Source: Patulibacter sp. (GTDB lineage Bacteria > Actinomycetota > Thermoleophilia > Solirubrobacterales > Solirubrobacteraceae). Taken from it: 7,054 nucleotides of DNA. The notes under the pieces are model-generated. The model was not told the DNA's origin. It did no database searches and saw only the letters and a program-made list of their open reading frames with translations. Position 1 is the stretch's first letter. Each line of letters opens with the position of its first letter. The position numbers were made by a program, and so were the translations under genes. The DNA lies in contig JALRCL010000192.1 of assembly GCA_023268575.1 (NCBI GenBank), forward strand, positions 1-7,054, read 5' to 3'. Of this stretch, positions 5,489 through 7,054 are shown piece after piece.

Positions 5489-6562
5489 GTGCCCGCGCTG
5501 CTCCGGCTCCCCGCCCGCGTCGGCGGTACAGCGACGAGCTGGACGGCGCTCCTCGCCGCGACCGTCGTCGCCACGCTCGCGGCGGACGCGGTCGGCCTGC
5601 CGACGCCGGCGATGTTCGCCGGGCTCCTCGTCGGCCTGGCGTGGGCGCTGCGCGGCCCCCGGACGCTCGACCTGCCCGAGCCCGCCGCCCGCGGGTCGCA
5701 GGCGCTGCTGGGCGTCTCGCTCGGGCTCTACGTGCAGTCCTCGACGCTCACCGAGCTGCGCGACCACGCCCCGATCGTCCTCGCCGTGCTCGTCCTGACG
5801 CTCGGCGCGTCCGTGGCCGCGGGCGAGCTGATGGCCCGGCTCTCCGCGGTCGATCGACCGACGGCGGCCTTCGGGATGATCGCCGGCGGCGCGTCGGGGA
5901 TCGTGGCGATCAGCCGCGAGCTCGGCGCCGACGAGCGCCTCGTCGCGGTCATGCAGTACCTGCGGGTGCTCGTGATCGTCCTGCTCGCGCCGATCGTGGC
6001 CGGCGTCTGGAGCGGCGGCGGCAGCGGTGGCGACGGCGTGGTCGGCACGGCGCACGGCAGCGCCCTGGAGGGCCTGGCCTTCACCGTGCTCTGCGTCGGT
6101 GCCGGCGCGCTCCTGGCCCGGGTCGCGCGGATCCCGGCGGGGTCGCTGCTCGGGCCGTTGATCGTGTCGGCCGGGCTCGTGCTCGCGGGGGCAGGCCTGG
6201 CCGCGCCGATGCCCGACCTGCTGCTGCAGGCCGCCTACGCCGGGATCGGGCTGAGCGTCGGCCTGCGGTTCACCGTCGCGAGCCTGCGCCAGGCGGCGCG
6301 GATCCTGCCCGCGACGCTCGTCTCGATCGCGGCGCTGATCGCGATCAGCGCCGCGATCGGGTGGCTGCTCGTCGCGCTCACCGACGTCGGGGCGCTCGAC
6401 GCGTACCTCGCCACGACGCCCGGCGGGCTCTACGCGGTGCTCGCCGCGTCGACCTCCGGCGGCGTCGACACGACCTTCGTCCTCGCCCTCCAGGTGCTGC
6501 GGCTCTTCGCGATGCTCCTGCTCGCCCCCCTGCTCGCGCGCTGGGTCAGCACGCGACGCTGA
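5489..6562 (+). CDS. AbrB-family integral membrane protein (PF05145; often mislabelled ammonia monooxygenase)
   Basis: This 357-residue hydrophobic protein has about ten predicted membrane segments by eye, for example at about 18-34, 40-54, 96-112, 159-174, 193-210, 219-238, 273-297 and 334-352. The family is built from two repeats, visible here. Repeat one has FGMIAGGASGIVAISRELGA (128-147) then VMQYLRVLVIVLLAP (154-168). Repeat two has ATTPGGLYAVLAASTSGGVD (308-327) then ALQVLRLFAMLLLAP (333-347). The shared pattern is a Gly/Pro-rich re-entrant-like stretch followed by QxLRxxxxxLLAP. A glycine-rich loop (175-190) separates the halves. The molecular role of the family is poorly established; transport across the membrane is inferred from topology. 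It is unrelated to the AbrB DNA-binding proteins, although databases may label it a transcriptional regulator. The GTG at 5489 is the earliest possible start because of an in-frame stop at 5480-5482, and it fits the family N-terminus. It is divergent from the siderophore ATPase. Confidence 0.9.
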   Translation: MPALLRLPARVGGTATSWTALLAATVVATLAADAVGLPTPAMFAGLLVGLAWALRGPRTLDLPEPAARGSQALLGVSLGLYVQSSTLTELRDHAPIVLAVLVLTLGASVAAGELMARLSAVDRPTAAFGMIAGGASGIVAISRELGADERLVAVMQYLRVLVIVLLAPIVAGVWSGGGSGGDGVVGTAHGSALEGLAFTVLCVGAGALLARVARIPAGSLLGPLIVSAGLVLAGAGLAAPMPDLLLQAAYAGIGLSVGLRFTVASLRQAARILPATLVSIAALIAISAAIGWLLVALTDVGALDAYLATTPGGLYAVLAASTSGGVDTTFVLALQVLRLFAMLLLAPLLARWVSTRR

Positions 6563-6675
6563 CCGCCGCCGCCTCGGTCCGCCTGGCCGGCCGGCGATCG
6601 GCGACGTGGCCCGCGGGCGAGGCACCGGCCGCCGCAGCGCTCGCGCGACGCGACCGACCCGGCGACGACCCCGCG
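6563..6675. other. Convergent intergenic gap between the AbrB-family gene and polA
   Basis: These 113 bases hold no gene I can support. They contain GC palindromes (GGCCGGCC at 6585-6592 and GCCCGCGGGC at 6609-6618) and a distant complementary pair GGCCGG (6585-6590) / CCGGCC (6625-6630) bracketing the second palindrome. This could fold as a two-way terminator for the converging genes, but there is no T-run, so it is only a possibility. Confidence 0.3.
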
Positions 6676-7054
6676 CTACTTCGCGTCGATCCAGGTCCGC
6701 CCGACGCCGCCCTCGACCTTCAGCGGCGGGTCGTGGACCCACGGGGCGACCATCTCGCGCTCGACGAGCACGCGCAGGTCGTCCATCTCGTCGGCGGGGC
6801 CCTCGAAGAGGAGCTCGTCGTGGATCGTGAGGATCATCCGCGCCGCGGTGCCGGACTCCCGCATCGCGCGGTCCACGCCGATCATCGCGAGCTTCATGAT
6901 GTCCGCCGCCGTGCCCTGGATCACCGTGTTGACGGCCAGGCGCTCGCCGAGCGAGCGCACCTGCCGCTCCCACTGCAGCCGGGGACCGAGCAGCGCCTGG
7001 AGCCGGGGATCGATCGGAGGGGGCTCCGTTTCGCGAAGCACCGGCTCCGACCCC
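6676..7054 (-). CDS. polA: DNA polymerase I, C-terminal part
   Basis: The last 125 residues are visible; the gene begins beyond the right edge. PolA fills gaps in repair and replaces RNA primers. The visible part is the end of the family A polymerase palm. GERLAVNTVIQGTAADIMKL (36-55 of the visible part) matches the E. coli ERAAINAPMQGTAADIIKRAMI block. MILTIHDELLFE (73-84) is motif C, whose HDE holds the catalytic Asp (D79) and following Glu. The ending KVEGGVGRTWIDAK fits the usual VEVGxGxNW C-terminus. Before RSLGER there is a Pro/Glu/Leu-rich stretch (about residues 1-32) that does not look like the GRRRxxPEL loop normally found there, suggesting extra sequence. The gene converges on the AbrB-family gene. 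The 3'-5' and 5'-3' exonuclease regions lie outside the window. Confidence 0.94.
   Translation of the reverse strand, partial: GSEPVLRETEPPPIDPRLQALLGPRLQWERQVRSLGERLAVNTVIQGTAADIMKLAMIGVDRAMRESGTAARMILTIHDELLFEGPADEMDDLRVLVEREMVAPWVHDPPLKVEGGVGRTWIDAK

Noticed and set aside
5261..6973. A 570-codon - strand frame opposite the AbrB-family gene
   Set aside because: The translation is Arg/Gly/Asp/His-rich without motifs, and it spans three unrelated real genes.
1..7054. A new defence, mobile or biosynthetic system
   Set aside because: All six genes belong to recognised, mostly housekeeping or common accessory families; no transposase, integrase, CRISPR repeat, toxin-antitoxin pair or biosynthetic core gene is visible.

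Overview
The window is very GC-rich DNA, with codon third positions almost all G or C. It carries six protein genes packed with gaps of 165 bases or less. It looks like chromosomal DNA of a high-GC actinobacterium. The best guess is the Thermoleophilia/Solirubrobacterales, because the coiled-coil NlpC/P60 protein with a YDCSGSLSYAL-type catalytic block ending in ARHPPGL resembles proteins I associate with that group. This placement is from memory, not from a search. I see no mobile element, phage gene, CRISPR array, rRNA or tRNA, and no stretch of 300 bases without a gene.

Layout, left to right. (1) The N-terminus of purT, formate-dependent GAR transformylase, runs leftward off the edge. (2) A 165-base divergent gap holds a 17-base inverted repeat next to the purT start and a cluster of GACCG/CGGTC palindromes. 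(3) A secreted peptidoglycan hydrolase follows on the + strand: signal peptide, PcsB-like coiled coil, NlpC/P60 domain. It ends at a GC-rich hairpin. (4) A 950-residue LAL-type (MalT-like) LuxR regulator is on the + strand. (5) Convergent to it is a FepC/FecE-type siderophore ABC ATPase on the - strand, preceded by a possible 18-codon leader ORF whose stop overlaps its start. (6) A 160-base divergent control region comes next. (7) An AbrB-family (PF05145) integral membrane protein is on the + strand. (8) The C-terminus of DNA polymerase I (polA) runs leftward from the right edge.

The genes do not form one pathway: purine synthesis, wall remodelling, signalling, iron uptake, a membrane protein and DNA replication/repair sit side by side, mostly as single transcription units. 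I found no clear new multi-gene system. The most interesting signals are regulatory. Three start codons (LuxR regulator, AbrB protein, leader ORF) each lie 9-10 bases after a TAnnnT hexamer, which is the layout of leaderless actinobacterial transcripts. The two divergent promoters at 5394-5480 share the motif GTAGCCT-N4-CGTCG in opposite orientations. The one facing the siderophore ATPase also partly matches an iron-regulator (IdeR/DtxR) box. The visible part of PolA appears to carry extra sequence where the usual GRRR..PEL block should be.
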